Shown one piece after another: positions 19,497 to 28,421 of a stretch of DNA of 64,000 nt; the stretch's first letter is position 1; every line of letters starts with the position of its first letter. The stretch spans positions 186,001 to 250,000 of the forward strand of contig JAIYBC010000057.1 of the NCBI GenBank assembly GCA_027488845.1, in the 5' to 3' direction. The notes beneath the pieces were generated by a model. That model searched no databases, was not told where the DNA came from, and saw only the letters and a program-made list of their open reading frames with translations. The translations under genes were made by a program, and so were the position numbers. This DNA comes from Verrucomicrobiales bacterium. GTDB taxonomy: Bacteria > Verrucomicrobiota > Verrucomicrobiia > Limisphaerales > UBA9464.

Positions 19497-22136
19497 TCAG
19501 GCGGCCGGGGCGTCGTCCGAGGCGCTGGCAGCCGGGGCCTCCGACGAGGAGGCCTTCTCACGCTCTTCCATCGCCGCCTTGCGGCTGAGGCGGACCCGGC
19601 CCTTCTCGTCCTGACCCAGCAGCTTGACCCAGATCTCGTCGCCGAGCTGGACGATGTCCTCGACCTGCTTCACGCGGAAGTTGGCGAGTTCGCTGACGTG
19701 GACCAAGCCTTCGCGGCCGGGTTGGAATTCGACGAAGGCGCCGAAGTCCTTGATCGTGACAACCTTGGCCCGGAAGATCTTTCCGACCTCCAGCGGCTCA
19801 CCGGAAGCTTCACCGTCGCCGCCCTCGGCGCGGTCGCGTCCGCGTCCACCGCGCGGGCCGCGGTCGCCGCCGCGATCACCACCACGGTCGCGCCCGCCGC
19901 GCGGACCGCGATCACCACCGCGGTCACCACCGCGGTCGGGACGCTCGGAGCGCTCGGCACGGGGCTCTTCGGAGGCCGGGGCGGCGCCTTCGGCAGGGGC
20001 TCCTTCCGCCGTCGCCGGGGGAAGTTCGCCGCGTTCTTCCATGGCCGCCTTGCGGCTCAGCTTCACGCGACCCTTCTCGTCGACGCCGATGCACTTGACC
20101 CAGATGTCGTCGCCCATCTTGAGGACGTCTTCGACGCGGGCCACGCGCTTGTTCGAGAGCTCGGACACGTGGACGAGTCCATCCTGGCCGGGGAACACCT
20201 CAACGAAGGCGCCGAACTCCTTGATGGTGACGACGCGTCCCTTGTAGATCTTGCCGATCTCGATCTCGGCGCTGAGGGCCTCGATCTCGCGGCGGGCGAT
20301 CTCCATGCCTTCCGGCGAGACGGAGAAGACCTTCACCGTTCCATCGTCCTCGATGTTGATCTCGCAGCCGGACTCGTCGACGAGGCGTTTGATGTTCTTG
20401 CCGCCGGGTCCGATCAGGGCGCCGATCTTCTCGGGGTTGATCTTGAGGACCACGATCCGCGGGGCGTACTTGGAGATGTCCGACCGCGGGGCGGGGATCG
20501 TCGACTTCATGTGGTCGAGGATGGCCAGGCGGGCGGTGTACGCCTTCTGGACGGCCTCGATCATGATCGGGAGGGGGATGCCCTTGAGCTTCAGGTCCAG
20601 CTGGAAGCCGGTGATGCCCTTCTCGGTGCCGGCGATCTTGCAGTCCATGTCGCAGAACGCGTCTTCCCAACCGATGATGTCGGTGAGGAGCTGGTAGCGG
20701 CTGATGGACTTGTCGGCGCCGTACTCGGTGCAGATGCCGATGGAGATGCCGGCGACGGGGCGGGTGATGGGAACGCCGGCGTCCATGAGGGCGAGGCTGG
20801 CGCCGCAGACGGAGGCCATCGAGGTGGAGCCGTTGGACTCCATGATCTCGGAGACGATGCGGACCGCGTAGGGATACTCCGCGAGGGGGATCACCGGGCG
20901 GACCGAGCGTTCGGCGAGGGCGCCGTGGCCGATCTCGCGGCGGCCGGGGCCGGTGATGCGGCCGGTTTCGCCGACGGAGAAGTTCGGGAAGTTGTAGTGC
21001 AGCAGGAACTGCTTCTTGGTTTCGCCGCCGGTGTAGGAGTCGAACGACTGGATGTCGTCGCTCGTTCCGAGGGTGGCGAGACACACGGCCTGGGTTTCGC
21101 CGCGGGCGAACACCGAGGAACCGTGGGCGCGGGGGAGGATGCCGACCTCGCTCTGCAGGGTGCGGAGGGCGTCGAACGGACGGCCGTCGAGACGCTTGCC
21201 ATGATCGAGGATCAGGCTGCGGACCGACTCCTTCTGGATGTAGTACTGGGCGTCCTTGAGGACGAACTCGGTGACCTTCTCGGCACCGAACTTCTCGACC
21301 AGCTTGGCTCCGACGTCGGCGAACACCGCGTTGACGGCGGCCTCGCGGGCGAGCTTCTGCGGGGTGAGCAGGGCGGCGATGATCCGGTCGCCGGCGAGGG
21401 ACTTGGCCTCGTTCAGGATCTCCTCGGGGACGACGTTGACGGTGATCTGGCGCTTGGTCTTGCCGGCCTTGGCGGCGAGTTCCTCCTGGGCGGCGATGAG
21501 CGGCTGGCAGGCTTCCTGGGCGAACCTCAGGGCGGCGATGAAGTCCTCCTCGGAGATCTCGTTGCCGGCGCCCTCATACATGACGACGTCGGTCTTGTTG
21601 CCGACGTAGACGAGGTCGAGGTCGGAGCGGCCCTGCTGTTCGTGCGTGGGGTTCACGACGAACTGGCCTTCGATCCGGCCGACGCGCACGGCGCCGAGCG
21701 GTCCGGCCCAGGGGATGTCGGAGACGGTCAGCGCCGCGGAGGCGCCGAGGATGGACAGGATGTCGGGCTCGTTCTGGCCGTCGGCCGAGAGCAGGAGGGT
21801 CTGGATCTGGACCTCGTTGTACCAGCCCTTGGGGAACAAGGGGCGGACGGGGCGGTCGGTGAGGCGGCAGGTGAGGATTTCCTTCTCGGAGGGACGGCCC
21901 TCGCGCTTGAAGTAGCCTCCCGGGAAACGGCCGGCGGCGGCCGCCTTCTCGCGGTAGTCGACCGTCAGCGGGAAGAAATCCTGGCCGGGCTTCGCCTTGG
22001 AGGCGGCGACTGCGGCGGTGAGGATGATCGTCTCGCCCAGCTGGACGGTGACGGCGCCGTCGGCCTGCTTGGCAAAGCGGCCGGTTTCGATGGTGATCTC
22101 CTGACCACCGAGCGGAATGGTGACTTTATGGGACAT
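19497..22136 (-). CDS. pnp: Polyribonucleotide nucleotidyltransferase with two S1 domains and an RG-rich linker
   Basis: PNPase degrades RNA 3' to 5' by phosphorolysis. It is 879 residues instead of about 700. Two RNase PH domains come first; the second contains LLTDIIGWEDAFCDMDCKIAGT with the catalytic DMD. Then follow a KH domain (about 561-627, GALIGPGGKNIKRL) and an S1 domain (628-700). An Arg/Gly/Asp-rich linker (about 701-784, repeats of RGGDRGG and RGPRGG) leads to a second S1 domain (785-855) closely similar to the first. Both S1 copies share VVTIK(E/D)FGAFVE, GLVHVSEL and EKGRV(K/R)LSRKAAMEE, which points to an internal duplication. ATG 22136 (MSHKVTIPLGG) is preferred over GTG/ATG codons 15 bases upstream. 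The gene follows rpsO, the classic order. Confidence 0.97.
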   Translation of the reverse strand: MSHKVTIPLGGQEITIETGRFAKQADGAVTVQLGETIILTAAVAASKAKPGQDFFPLTVDYREKAAAAGRFPGGYFKREGRPSEKEILTCRLTDRPVRPLFPKGWYNEVQIQTLLLSADGQNEPDILSILGASAALTVSDIPWAGPLGAVRVGRIEGQFVVNPTHEQQGRSDLDLVYVGNKTDVVMYEGAGNEISEEDFIAALRFAQEACQPLIAAQEELAAKAGKTKRQITVNVVPEEILNEAKSLAGDRIIAALLTPQKLAREAAVNAVFADVGAKLVEKFGAEKVTEFVLKDAQYYIQKESVRSLILDHGKRLDGRPFDALRTLQSEVGILPRAHGSSVFARGETQAVCLATLGTSDDIQSFDSYTGGETKKQFLLHYNFPNFSVGETGRITGPGRREIGHGALAERSVRPVIPLAEYPYAVRIVSEIMESNGSTSMASVCGASLALMDAGVPITRPVAGISIGICTEYGADKSISRYQLLTDIIGWEDAFCDMDCKIAGTEKGITGFQLDLKLKGIPLPIMIEAVQKAYTARLAILDHMKSTIPAPRSDISKYAPRIVVLKINPEKIGALIGPGGKNIKRLVDESGCEINIEDDGTVKVFSVSPEGMEIARREIEALSAEIEIGKIYKGRVVTIKEFGAFVEVFPGQDGLVHVSELSNKRVARVEDVLKMGDDIWVKCIGVDEKGRVKLSRKAAMEERGELPPATAEGAPAEGAAPASEEPRAERSERPDRGGDRGGDRGPRGGRDRGGDRGGDRGPRGGRGRDRAEGGDGEASGEPLEVGKIFRAKVVTIKDFGAFVEFQPGREGLVHVSELANFRVKQVEDIVQLGDEIWVKLLGQDEKGRVRLSRKAAMEEREKASSSEAPAASASDDAPAA
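19841..19945. repeat. Short tandem repeats coding the RG-rich linker of PNPase
   Basis: Degenerate repeat units of about 12-24 bases, variants of CGGTCACCACCG on the plus strand, encode the RGGDRGG/RGPRGG linker between the two S1 domains. Length variation between strains would be expected. Confidence 0.7.
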
Positions 22137-22185
22137 GTTCGAACTGCCCATGTCCCCCCGAGGAACTTCAGTCGGCTGCCCGGAC

Positions 22186-22241
22186 GACCGCGAAGCGCGG
22201 GTCAGGGAAGCTGAGTGAAATTACCCGTGGAGAAGCACGGG
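22186..22241 (-). promoter_or_regulatory. Two stem-loops in the pnp leader
   Basis: Positions 22186-22203 (GACCCGCG CTTC GCGGTC on the minus strand) and 22224-22241 (CCCGTG CTTCTC CACGGG) can each form a hairpin between the rpsO terminator and the pnp start. In Escherichia coli, pnp mRNA is controlled through a 5' RNase III hairpin; a similar role here is inference. Confidence 0.4.
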
Positions 22242-22356
22242 ATTTGGTACTGAATGTGACGCGTCTTGGGGTTGGGGATGGCGGGCTTGGGCCGCGCGCG
22301 CGTCAAACGGGCGCGGCCCCGATCCTTCCCACGGGAACGACCGGGCCCGCCATAAA

Positions 22357-22380
22357 GCGAAAACCGGGCGGGAGGCCCGG
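22357..22380 (-). terminator. Terminator or processing hairpin between rpsO and pnp
   Basis: On the minus strand CCGGGC CTCCC GCCCGG is followed by TTTTCGCTTT. The stem is only 6 bp but GC-only. It lies 11 bases past the rpsO stop, so termination may be partial. Confidence 0.65.
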
Positions 22381-22391
22381 CGTCGCAAAAA

Positions 22392-22649
22392 TCATTTACG
22401 GAGCTTCAGCTTCTTGGTCAGCGCCTGGTAACGCGACTCGTCCTTGCGGTTGAGATAATCCAGCAGGCTGCGACGTTTGCCCACCATCAGCAGCAGCCCC
22501 CGGCGGCTGCTGTGGTCTTTCTTGTTCTTCTGCAGATGCTCGGTGAGGGAATTGATCCGCTCGGTGAGCAGGGCAATCTGGACGTCGGCGGAGCCGGTGT
22601 CGGTGGCGTGGATTCGCGTGTCGGCGATGGTCTTGGACTTGTCAGACAT
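22392..22649 (-). CDS. rpsO: 30S ribosomal protein S15
   Basis: This 85-residue primary 16S rRNA-binding protein shows the family segments [46 protein letters not shown] and the end [16 protein letters not shown] 22649 gives the normal N-terminus. It lies upstream of pnp as in many bacteria. It is divergent from the glycosyltransferase cluster. Confidence 0.98.
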   Translation of the reverse strand: MSDKSKTIADTRIHATDTGSADVQIALLTERINSLTEHLQKNKKDHSSRRGLLLMVGKRRSLLDYLNRKDESRYQALTKKLKLRK

Positions 22650-22710
22650 GATTCGGTGTCGGGAAGCCCTTGTGCCTCCCAGTATTTCGGTTCCGTTTAT
22701 CGAGGCGCGG

Positions 22711-22739
22711 AAGTTAGGGACCACGTTCAGGGTGGGCAA
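22711..22739 (-). promoter_or_regulatory. Putative promoter of rpsO
   Basis: On the minus strand TTGCCC (22739-22734) and TAACTT (22716-22711) are 17 bases apart, followed by CCGC. The leader would be about 60 bases. Confidence 0.5.
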
Positions 22740-22830
22740 GTCTTGATTTTCCAGTAGCGGGAGTGGTCTGTTGGCTTCCGACGCTGGCGTCCCGCCCTCC
22801 AAGCCCCGCCGGAAGTCCCCCGGCAACGGC

Positions 22831-24018
22831 ATGCGATTCGTCTTCCTCACCCTCGGATACCATCCGGACACGGACGGTGGCGCCTACCGCTATGCCGCCG
22901 AGGTCGCGGAGGTCCTGGCGGGTCGAGGGCACGCCGTGGAGGTGATCACCAAGGCTCCGGATCAGCCACTTCCTGCCCAGGAGACGCGGAATGGCGTCCG
23001 GTTGCGTCGGGTCCGGGGGCCGGGAGGCGGTTTCCGAAGGAACTGGTCCGGGGTGGTCGACGCCGCCCAAGCCGAGCTCAAGGTCTGCAACAATCCGTCG
23101 AAACCCGACCTCGTGGGCAGCCACCATGCCTATTTCGAACGCGCCCTCCGCGGATTGAGCCCGGTTGTCTTCTTCCATGGTCCTTGGGGTTTGGAGCACC
23201 GCTTCGCCTGCGCCGGAAAGGCCCGGTCCCTCCCGATCCGCCTGCGCGACCACTTGGTTTCCACCTGGCTCCATCGGATCGAGGATCGGGCGCTCCGCTC
23301 CGCTTCCCGAATCCTCGTCGCGAGCCGCTACATGGCCGGCAAGCTCCGGGAATGGCATCCGACGGCGACCGCGCTGGTGGAAGTGGTGGGAGGTGGGGCC
23401 AATCCGACCCGGTTTCACGGCGGCCTCGACCGATCCGCGGCCCGACAGAAGTGGGGAGTCGCCCCGGACGAGCTGCTTTTCCTGTCCGTGCGCAGACTGG
23501 ATCCAAGGATGGGTTTGTCCATTCTGGTTCAGGGGTTTGCATCGATTGCAGGCAAACACCCTTCGACTCGGCTCTGGATCGCCGGCAAGGGGGCTCAGCG
23601 CGAGGAGCTGGAGCGATTGGCCCAGGTCCATGGGCTGGAGGACCGCATTCGATTCCTGGGTTTCGTACCCGAGCCGGAGCTTCCAGGACTCTATTCCGCG
23701 GCGGATGCCGTCCTGATGCCTTCGCTGGACCTGGAGGGGTTCGGCCTGGTCACCGCAGAAGCCCTTTCGTGTGGAACGCCGGTCCTCGCCTCGGATGCCG
23801 GTGCCAACTCCGAGGTCATTGGGGGCCTTTCGCCGGAGCTGATCTTCCGCAACGGCTCGGTCGAGGCCTTGGCGGGATGTCTGGACCGGTTCGCTGCGAG
23901 CCCCGAGGCACGACCGGACAGGGAACGTTGCGCCGGGTTCGCACGAGAATTCTTCCGTTGGGAACGTCCCGCCGCCGCCTTCGAGCGTGCCGCGACGGAG
24001 TCGGGGGGCGGCCGATGA
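22831..24018 (+). CDS. GT4-family glycosyltransferase
   Basis: A 395-residue GT-B fold enzyme that should transfer a sugar from a nucleotide donor with retention. N-terminal acceptor domain: [37 protein letters not shown]-terminal donor domain: [50 protein letters not shown] and the E-x7-E type motif [30 protein letters not shown] 22831 is chosen; a TTG 60 bases upstream adds an unlikely basic stretch. It overlaps the next gene by 4 bases (ATGA). The cluster context suggests envelope or exopolysaccharide synthesis. Confidence 0.92.
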   Translation: MRFVFLTLGYHPDTDGGAYRYAAEVAEVLAGRGHAVEVITKAPDQPLPAQETRNGVRLRRVRGPGGGFRRNWSGVVDAAQAELKVCNNPSKPDLVGSHHAYFERALRGLSPVVFFHGPWGLEHRFACAGKARSLPIRLRDHLVSTWLHRIEDRALRSASRILVASRYMAGKLREWHPTATALVEVVGGGANPTRFHGGLDRSAARQKWGVAPDELLFLSVRRLDPRMGLSILVQGFASIAGKHPSTRLWIAGKGAQREELERLAQVHGLEDRIRFLGFVPEPELPGLYSAADAVLMPSLDLEGFGLVTAEALSCGTPVLASDAGANSEVIGGLSPELIFRNGSVEALAGCLDRFAASPEARPDRERCAGFAREFFRWERPAAAFERAATESGGGR

Positions 24019-25142
24019 GGATCCTCGAGTTGGGCAAGTTCTACGCTCCCGAGCGTGGGGGCATCGAAACGCTCCTCAAGATCTGGGCGGAAGGTTTCGT
24101 CGCCGCCGGCGACGACGTCCGTTGCGTGGTGGCCAATCGCCGTTGGCGGACCGAAAGCGAAACGAAGGAAAGGGTTCCCGTGGTCCGCTTGGGCAGCTTC
24201 GGCATGGCCTTCTCCACCTCCCTATGTCCGGCCTATCCGTTTTCGGGAAGGCGCTGGCGTTCGGATGTCATCCATGCCCATGCCCCGAATCCGCTCGCCG
24301 ATCTCGCCATCCTCGCGGCGCCGCGTCGGACCCCGGTGGTGATCAGCTGGCACAGCGACGTCATCCGTCAGCAGGCACTGATGAAGCTCTACGCTCCGAT
24401 CCAACGTGCGGTGCTGCGGCGGGCCGATGTCGTGGTGGTGGCCACGGAGAACCACCTCCGCTATTCGCCTTGGCTGACCCCAATCGCCTCGAAGGTCCGG
24501 GTGATCCCTTTTGGACTCGACCTGGATCGGTTCCGGTCGACCCCGGAGGTCGAGGCCTCGGCGGCGCGTTGGAGGGGGAAGGCCCGAGGGCAGACCGTCT
24601 TCCTGAACCTCGGGCGGTTGGTCGGATACAAGGGGCAGCGTTTCGCCATCGAAGCCCTGGGTCGTTTGCCGCACGGCGTTCTCTGGATCGCGGGTACCGG
24701 TCCGCTGGAAGCCGAATTGCGCGAACTGGCCAAGCGATGTGGCGTCGCCGAAAGGGTGGAGTTCCTGGGTGATGTTCCGGATTCCGAGCTGCCGGGACTC
24801 CTTCATGCCTGCGATGTCTTTGTCTTCCCGTCCATCACACCGAACGAAGCCTTCGGACTCGTCCTGGTGGAGGCCATGGCCTGCGGGAAACCCCTGGTCG
24901 CCTGCGACCTGAAGTCCGGTGTCCCGTGCGTCTGCCGGGACGGGATCAACGGACTCGTTGTCCCGCCTTCCGACACCATCGCGTTGGCAACTGCAATGCG
25001 TTCGTTGCTCGACAGGAAGGAATTGCGGGTCACCCTCGGCGGCGCCGGTAAACAGTTGGCCGAATCGGAGTTCTCGGCTCCTGTGATGGTGGCCCGGTAC
25101 AGGAGTCTTTTCCGGGAGTGGATTGCGGTCGCCAAGGGATGA
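24015..25142 (+). CDS. GT4-family glycosyltransferase
   Basis: A 375-residue enzyme of the same GT4 type. The N-terminus [27 protein letters not shown] is typical of polysaccharide mannosyl- or glucosyltransferases. The donor domain has FLNLGRLVGYKGQRFAIEALG, LWIAGTGPLEAELRELA, VEFLGDVPDSELPGLLHACDVFVFPS and NEAFGLVLVEAMACGKPLVACD. It is translationally coupled on both sides: ATGA overlaps join it to the previous glycosyltransferase and to the following membrane sugar-phosphate transferase. Sugar and acceptor are unknown. Confidence 0.93.
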   Translation: MRILELGKFYAPERGGIETLLKIWAEGFVAAGDDVRCVVANRRWRTESETKERVPVVRLGSFGMAFSTSLCPAYPFSGRRWRSDVIHAHAPNPLADLAILAAPRRTPVVISWHSDVIRQQALMKLYAPIQRAVLRRADVVVVATENHLRYSPWLTPIASKVRVIPFGLDLDRFRSTPEVEASAARWRGKARGQTVFLNLGRLVGYKGQRFAIEALGRLPHGVLWIAGTGPLEAELRELAKRCGVAERVEFLGDVPDSELPGLLHACDVFVFPSITPNEAFGLVLVEAMACGKPLVACDLKSGVPCVCRDGINGLVVPPSDTIALATAMRSLLDRKELRVTLGGAGKQLAESEFSAPVMVARYRSLFREWIAVAKG

Positions 25143-26245
25143 ATTTCAATCCGAACCAATACAGGACCTATCTCGTGATGCTGGTGGTTTCCGCGGCGGG
25201 ATCCTACCTGTTCACGCCGCTCGCCAAGGCCTTGGCGGCCCGCTGGGGGGCGGTGGACCTCCCCAATCCCCGCAAGATCCACAAGACCCCGATGCCGAGA
25301 CTCGGCGGCGTCGCCGTGTTCCTCGGCTTCTGCCTGCCCTGGGCGGGCATGTACCTCGTCGACAATTTCGTCACGAGCTACTTCCGCGAGTACGAGAAGC
25401 TGTTCGCGGCCTTGCTGGGCGCGGCCGCGGCCATGCTGGGTCTTGGCATCTACGACGATTGCAAGGGCGCCGACGCCACCAAGAAGTTCCTCGTCCAGAC
25501 CGCCGTCGCGGTGCTCCTCTATTTTGCCGGATTCCGGATCGACGAGGTCACGAATCCCTTCGGCGACCACCCCATCCAGCTCGGATGGTTCGGCCTGCCG
25601 TTGACGGTGCTCTGGATCGTCGGGGTGACGAACTCGATCAACCTCCTCGACGGCATCGACGGCCTGGTGTCCGGCGTGACCTTCCTGATCGCGGTCTCCC
25701 TCGCCATCATCAACGCACTGCATGGAAACGTCCTCCTGGCGTTGCTCACCGTGTGCCTTGCAGGTGCGTGCATCGGTTTCCTTCCCCACAACCACTTCCC
25801 GGCCCGGATCTTCCTCGGGGATTCCGGCAGCCTCACCATCGGCATCGTCCTCGCCTGCGTCGGCGTCATCTCGCTTTTCCGAAACGGCACGACCAGCGCG
25901 GCGGCCAACCCGGTCATCTCGGTCCCGTTGATCCTGTTCGGCCTGCCGCTCTTCGACACGGCGCGGGTCATGGTGGTCCGGTTGCTGCGCGGGGTTTCCA
26001 TGTTCTCGCCGGACAAGAACCACGTGCATCATCGCCTGCTGGCCCTCGGGCTGAGCCAGAAGCATGCGGCCTGGGTCCTCTACTTCGTGACGGCCGGGCT
26101 CTGTGCGGCGGGCGTCCTCATCAGCAGCCTCTCGGACTCCACCCATCAGTTCCAGTTGAGCCTCGTCTTCGCGCTGCTGGCGGTGGCTGCCTACATCTTC
26201 TGGAGGTTCCATCTCCGGGATCTCTTCGATCAGGACCGGAGCTGA
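25139..26245 (+). CDS. WecA/MraY-family undecaprenyl-phosphate sugar-1-phosphate transferase
   Basis: This 368-residue inner-membrane enzyme has about ten or eleven helices. Family motifs are DLPNPRKIHKTPMPRLGGVAVFLGF near the N-terminus, LGIYDDCKGADATKKFLVQ (the DDxxG/K metal region), NSINLLDGIDGLVSGV, FPARIFLGDSGSLTIG and the cytosolic DKNHVHHRLLALGLSQKHA. The HxHHRLL form is the WecA/TagO group rather than MraY. It should load a sugar-1-phosphate, commonly GlcNAc-1-P, onto undecaprenyl phosphate to start a glycan chain that the two upstream glycosyltransferases extend. ATG 25139 overlaps the upstream stop by 4 bases. Confidence 0.92.
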   Translation: MNFNPNQYRTYLVMLVVSAAGSYLFTPLAKALAARWGAVDLPNPRKIHKTPMPRLGGVAVFLGFCLPWAGMYLVDNFVTSYFREYEKLFAALLGAAAAMLGLGIYDDCKGADATKKFLVQTAVAVLLYFAGFRIDEVTNPFGDHPIQLGWFGLPLTVLWIVGVTNSINLLDGIDGLVSGVTFLIAVSLAIINALHGNVLLALLTVCLAGACIGFLPHNHFPARIFLGDSGSLTIGIVLACVGVISLFRNGTTSAAANPVISVPLILFGLPLFDTARVMVVRLLRGVSMFSPDKNHVHHRLLALGLSQKHAAWVLYFVTAGLCAAGVLISSLSDSTHQFQLSLVFALLAVAAYIFWRFHLRDLFDQDRS

Positions 26246-26249
26246 TTCC

Positions 26250-27437
26250 ATGACGCCCTACGAGGAGGCCCTGGCGCTGCTCTTGGACGCCGTGGGAACG
26301 CTGCCCGAGGTCGACTGCGACGTCGCCGATGCCGGCGGCCGCCACCTCGCCGAACGGGTGTGTTCCGGGGTGGATCTCCCGCCGTTCGACAACAGTTCCA
26401 TGGATGGCTACGCCGTCCGGTCGGGCGACTTCGTCGGCGGGAAACCGGTCACTCTCCGGATGACCGGAGAGGTGGGGGCCGGCTGCGCCAGTCCCATTGC
26501 GGTCGAATCCGGCGCGTGTGTCCGTGTGTTCACCGGGGCCCCGCTGCCGCCGGGTGCCGACTCGGTGGTGATGCAGGAGGATGCCCGCTTCTCCGCGGAC
26601 GGTCTGGTGACCGTGCTGGAACCGGTCCGCCCGTGGGAGAACGTCCGCTTTCGCGGTGAGGATGTCCGGGCGGGCGACCTGCTTTTGGAGCAGGGAAGCC
26701 GTCTCGGACCGGGGCAGGTCGCCCTCCTCCTCGCCTCCGGCATCCGACGCGTACGCATCCGGCGTCCCGCAGCGGTGGCCATCGCGTCGACGGGCGACGA
26801 ATTGGTGCAGCCAGGCCAAGCTCCCGGTCCTGGAAAGGTCTTCGACTGCAACGCGGGCGCGCTGGCGGAACTGCTCCGCGCCGAGGCGGGGGCCGTGACG
26901 CGGCTTCCGGTGATCCCGGATGAACCCGCTGCTGCGGAGCGGGCCCTGGAGGCGGCGTTCCGGGCCGCGGATGTGGTGGTGACCGCCGGCGGCGCTTCCG
27001 TCGGTGGAAGGGACTGCCTGCGGCCCGCATTCGAACGGATCGGCGGGGTCGTCCGCTTCTGGCGCATCGCGATCCGGCCGGGGAAGCCGTTCTTCTTCGG
27101 GGAGCGGGGCGGCCGTTTCCTCTTCGGCCTGCCCGGCAATCCGGTGTCGGCTCTGGTGACCGCCTCGCTGCTGGTGGTTCCGGCCCTCCGTCGGCTTCAG
27201 GGAGCCCGGCAGCCGGGACCGGTCTTCCTCCCGGCCCGGCTCGCCGAGGCGGTTTCCAACCCCGGCGACCGGCGCCACTTCCTGCGCATCCGCCGTGAAC
27301 CGGACGGAAGCGTGCGGTCTTCCGGTGTCCAGGCGTCGCACATCCTGAGTTCGCTGGCCCATGCCGAGGGCCTGGCCGACATCCCCGCCGGAGCGGAACT
27401 GCATCCGGGTGACACCGTGCCGGTTTTGTTCTGGTGA
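26250..27437 (+). CDS. moeA: Molybdopterin molybdenumtransferase MoeA
   Basis: MoeA inserts molybdate into adenylylated molybdopterin, finishing the Mo cofactor. The 395 residues contain LPPFDNSSMDGYAVRS, RVFTGAPLPPGADSVVMQED, VAIASTGDELVQPGQ, the MoCF signature VTAGGASVGGRDCLRPAFE, IRPGKPFFFGE and FGLPGNPVSALVT. The start is 4 bases after the transferase gene, so it seems to ride in the same transcript, although no pathway link to envelope sugars is known. No other molybdenum-cofactor gene is nearby. Confidence 0.95.
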   Translation: MTPYEEALALLLDAVGTLPEVDCDVADAGGRHLAERVCSGVDLPPFDNSSMDGYAVRSGDFVGGKPVTLRMTGEVGAGCASPIAVESGACVRVFTGAPLPPGADSVVMQEDARFSADGLVTVLEPVRPWENVRFRGEDVRAGDLLLEQGSRLGPGQVALLLASGIRRVRIRRPAAVAIASTGDELVQPGQAPGPGKVFDCNAGALAELLRAEAGAVTRLPVIPDEPAAAERALEAAFRAADVVVTAGGASVGGRDCLRPAFERIGGVVRFWRIAIRPGKPFFFGERGGRFLFGLPGNPVSALVTASLLVVPALRRLQGARQPGPVFLPARLAEAVSNPGDRRHFLRIRREPDGSVRSSGVQASHILSSLAHAEGLADIPAGAELHPGDTVPVLFW

Positions 27438-27490
27438 AAGCCGGTTGCCGACCCGGCGCAATGGGTTATTGGATTCGAACGTTTTCCTTA

Positions 27491-28384
27491 ATGCTCATCA
27501 TGAACGCACGTCCTCTTCTCGCCGCGGCCATCACTGCAGCGGCGTGCCTTCCGGCACTGGCCCAGATGCCGGATATCCGCTCCTACTCCGGTCGCATGGA
27601 GCTGGTCCGTTCCTACTCCGCCCCCTCGGATCTGAACCTCGGAACGGCCGCCCTGGGCGACCTCGAATCCCAGTTCACCCGGGTCGGCTACGGCGGCACG
27701 TTCAATCCCGGCGCGGACGTGAACTGGGGTGTCGGACTGGAGTACGCCCGGTGGGATTTCGGCCGTCCCGCAGGGGCACCGCTGCCGGCGAACCTCGGGG
27801 CGGTGACCGTGCCGCTCTCAGTGCGATGGAAGATCGACGAGCGTTGGCAGGCCTTCGGCGAGCTGTCGCCCGGCATCTACTCGGACTTCGTCGACCTGCG
27901 CACCGAGGACTTCAACGCCCCCTTGATCGCCGGTGTCGGCTACTCGTTTTCCCGCGATCTCCAGGTGTTCCTCACGGTGAGCCTCGACGGCCGGCGCGAC
28001 GTTCCCGTGGTCGGTGGTCCCGGTGTCCGTTGGCGCTTCGCCGAAGCCTGGACGTTGATGCTTTCCTTCCCGCGTCCACAGATCCAGTACCGGCCGTCGG
28101 AGAACTGGCTGATCCATGTGGGAGGCGAGATCACCGGCGGAGCCTACCATCTCCATGAGCAGTTCGGTACCGACCGCGGGGACGCGGCATTGGACGGACA
28201 GATCGTGAACTACCGTGAAGTCCGGGCCGGCGCGGGCTTCGTCTGGGGCGGCGAGCGGGGCTTCAACGTCGGTGTCGAGGCCGGCTGGATGGTGGACCGT
28301 CGATTCGTGTTCGACGACATCCGCCGCCAGTACAACGGCGACGGAGCCTTCTACGGCCGCCTGTCGCTCAGCTACCGGTACTGA
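27491..28384 (+). CDS. Outer-membrane beta-barrel protein (DUF6268-like)
   Basis: About 297 residues with a signal peptide (PLLAAAITAAACLPALAQ). Alternating amphipathic strands follow and end in an aromatic residue, GRLSLSYRY, as outer-membrane barrels do. Strand-like examples are WGVGLEYARWDFGRP, VPLSVRWKIDERWQAFGELSPG, VGYSFSRDLQVFLTVSLDGRRD and GGERGFNVGVEAGWMVD. The set matches the DUF6268 barrel group as I know it. ATG 27491 or 27500 fits the signal peptide; a GTG at 27434 overlapping the moeA stop would add a charged extension. Function and cargo are unknown. Confidence 0.78.
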   Translation: MLIMNARPLLAAAITAAACLPALAQMPDIRSYSGRMELVRSYSAPSDLNLGTAALGDLESQFTRVGYGGTFNPGADVNWGVGLEYARWDFGRPAGAPLPANLGAVTVPLSVRWKIDERWQAFGELSPGIYSDFVDLRTEDFNAPLIAGVGYSFSRDLQVFLTVSLDGRRDVPVVGGPGVRWRFAEAWTLMLSFPRPQIQYRPSENWLIHVGGEITGGAYHLHEQFGTDRGDAALDGQIVNYREVRAGAGFVWGGERGFNVGVEAGWMVDRRFVFDDIRRQYNGDGAFYGRLSLSYRY

Positions 28385-28421
28385 GTCCGGTTGAGAGGAG
28401 GCGATTCCGGCCTGCGGCCCG

